Below are positions 14,847 to 15,840 of a stretch of DNA of 15,840 nucleotides, piece by piece (the stretch's first letter is position 1; every line of letters starts with the position of its first letter). Origin of the DNA: Candidatus Latescibacterota bacterium (GTDB lineage Bacteria > JAAXHH01 > JABIQT01); contig JABIQT010001099.1 in assembly GCA_018667995.1 (NCBI GenBank), forward strand, positions 1 to 15,840. Direction: 5' to 3'. The notes below the pieces were generated by a model that saw only the letters and a program-made list of their open reading frames with translations, did no database searches and was not told the origin of the DNA. The position numbers were made by a program, and so were the translations under genes.

Positions 14847-15317
14847 ATGGCCCTGAATAATAGAGAGACACGTGATGGTCGGACGAATGACCACCATCAG
14901 AATTCCAGCCTCCGCCGTGGGTTTATCGGTAAGTGCCTGGGATTCCTCGGCTCTTTGAGTTTTCTGACCGTTTTATACCCCCTCATTCGATACCTCGAGC
15001 CTCCTCCCGAGGCCAGAGGCGTCAGCAAGGTTGAGCTTGATCTGGCCGATCTGCCTTCCGGTGCGGCGCGGTTGGTCACCTACCGGGGACGCCCCGCGCT
15101 GGTGGTAAATGGCGAGAACGGTATCGTGGCCTTCAACGGAGTCTGTTCCCATCTGGGATGCGCCGTAAAATGGGTCATGCGGGATCAGGAATTTGCCTGC
15201 CCTTGTCATGGGGGTAGATTTGACTTGCAAGGCCGGGTTATCGGTGGGCCACCACCCGAACCACTGGTGCCTATCGCTGTGAGCATTCACGGTGATAAAG
15301 TCGTGCTAGGCGCATAA
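14847..15317 (+). CDS. Rieske iron-sulfur protein of a cytochrome bc-type complex
   Basis: This 156-residue Rieske protein carries a 2Fe-2S cluster that takes electrons from quinol in a bc1/b6f-like complex. Near the N-terminus, SLRRGFIGK (21-29) is a twin-arginine motif, followed by one membrane segment at about 30-48, so it is anchored by an uncleaved Tat signal with the cluster domain outside. Cluster ligands are Cys100 and His102 in CSHLGC and Cys118 and His121 in CPCHGG; Cys105 and Cys120 form the usual disulfide. GPPPEP at 134-139 is the Pro loop. After the second box, Gly123 and Phe125 replace the common Ser and Tyr. The ATG at 14847 is the only ATG in frame; a GTG at 14793 would lie at the predicted transcription start. 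Cytochrome b begins 11 bases after its stop. Confidence 0.88.
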   Translation: MALNNRETRDGRTNDHHQNSSLRRGFIGKCLGFLGSLSFLTVLYPLIRYLEPPPEARGVSKVELDLADLPSGAARLVTYRGRPALVVNGENGIVAFNGVCSHLGCAVKWVMRDQEFACPCHGGRFDLQGRVIGGPPPEPLVPIAVSIHGDKVVLGA

Positions 15318-15328
15318 AGGGGCAAGCA

Positions 15329-15840
15329 ATGAAGGTGCGCGGCATGAAGTCGTTAACGAATTGGCTTGAGGAAAGAGTAGCTCTATCCGATGCGATGCGC
15401 TTCCTCCGTAACCAGCTTGCGAAACCCGTTCCACGTCATGTCAACTGGCTATTCTCGTTTGGCACGGTGGCATCGGTTTTCTTTCTGACCCAGGTTTTTT
15501 CTGGCCTCCTGCTGATGCTCTACTACGAACCTTCGGCGGGCACCGCATATGACAGTGTCAAATTCATCATAGAAAAGGTACCGTTCGGATGGCTGGTTCG
15601 GCAGGGCCATGCATATGGTGCCCATTTCATGATCGCTTTTCTCTTGCTTCATGCTGGTCGCGTCTTCTTCTACGGAGGATACAAGAAACCCCGAGAGATG
15701 ACCTGGTTTTTCGGTTTTGGACTGTTGGCGATAACGCTCCTTTTTGGATTCACAGGTTACCTGTTGCCGTGGGATCAGCTAGCCTACTGGGCAACTGTGG
15801 TAGGCACGGAAGTAGCCGGATCGGTTCCCATCGTCGGGGA
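15329..15840 (+). CDS. cytochrome b (N-terminal part, cut by window end)
   Basis: The frame stays open to the window end, giving the first 170 residues of a cytochrome b/b6. AAGGGG at about 15317-15322 precedes the ATG by six bases. After an amphipathic N-terminus, the first membrane helix (about 40-64) contains the family pattern NWLFSFG...TQVFSGLLLMLYY. The second helix has His94 and His108 separated by 13 residues in GHAYGAHF...LLHAGR, one axial ligand for each of two hemes, followed by the conserved YKKPREMTW at 118-126. The third helix ends FTGYLLPWDQLAYWATVVGTE (141-161), near the quinol-oxidation site. It forms the core of the quinol:acceptor complex with the Rieske protein. Whether it is a full-length cytochrome b or a split b6 cannot be told, because the C-terminal half is outside the window. 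Confidence 0.93.
   Translation, partial: MKVRGMKSLTNWLEERVALSDAMRFLRNQLAKPVPRHVNWLFSFGTVASVFFLTQVFSGLLLMLYYEPSAGTAYDSVKFIIEKVPFGWLVRQGHAYGAHFMIAFLLLHAGRVFFYGGYKKPREMTWFFGFGLLAITLLFGFTGYLLPWDQLAYWATVVGTEVAGSVPIVG

Overview
The window reads as bacterial chromosome of moderate GC, densely coded, with standard stop codons (TGA, TAG and TAA all end genes). The gene mix suggests an uncultured, carbohydrate-degrading bacterium of the Latescibacterota/Poribacteria kind: several Gfo/Idh/MocA oxidoreductases, sugar-phosphate-isomerase TIM barrels, PhyH and TauD dioxygenases, a DUF6807 protein and a BNR/sialidase-like propeller. This placement is inference from gene content only.

Region 1 (about 1-9673, + strand) is a tight run of ten genes with overlaps or gaps of 3 to 44 bases, very likely one catabolic operon. 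In order: UxuA-like sugar-acid dehydratase, TIM-barrel isomerase/epimerase, Gfo/Idh/MocA oxidoreductase, DUF6807 protein, fumarylacetoacetate-hydrolase-family enzyme, PhyH dioxygenase, TauD/TfdA dioxygenase, a choline-kinase/APH-like phosphotransferase interrupted by an in-frame TGA, an Asp-box propeller protein, and an alpha/beta-hydrolase esterase. None carries a visible signal peptide and there is no transporter or regulator, so the set looks like the cytosolic half of a pathway. A workable hypothesis: deacylation and deglycosylation of an oligomer, oxidation, dehydration to a 2-keto-3-deoxy acid, oxidation to a diketo acid, and C-C hydrolysis by the FAH enzyme. The substrate is unknown.

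Region 2 (9674-10734) holds a hairpin, a good extended -10 promoter and a complete xerD-type tyrosine recombinase with a TTG start. It is probably housekeeping.

Region 3 (10735-13234) holds two further Gfo/Idh/MocA oxidoreductases in tandem. They are diverged paralogues, each with its own leader and ribosome binding site.

Region 4 (13263-14243, - strand) encodes a putative outer-membrane lipoprotein with a CsgG-like N-terminal part and a C-terminal TPR, convergent with region 3.

Region 5 (14244-14846) is mainly intergenic. It contains promoter-like elements, dyads and a coding-like but startless minus-strand frame. Region 6 (14847-15840) begins a bc-complex operon: a Rieske protein with a twin-arginine signal, then cytochrome b cut off by the window end. 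The Rieske cluster-binding loop lacks two residues that normally raise the cluster potential, suggesting a low-potential (menaquinol) chain.

No tRNA, rRNA, CRISPR array or insertion sequence was recognised.
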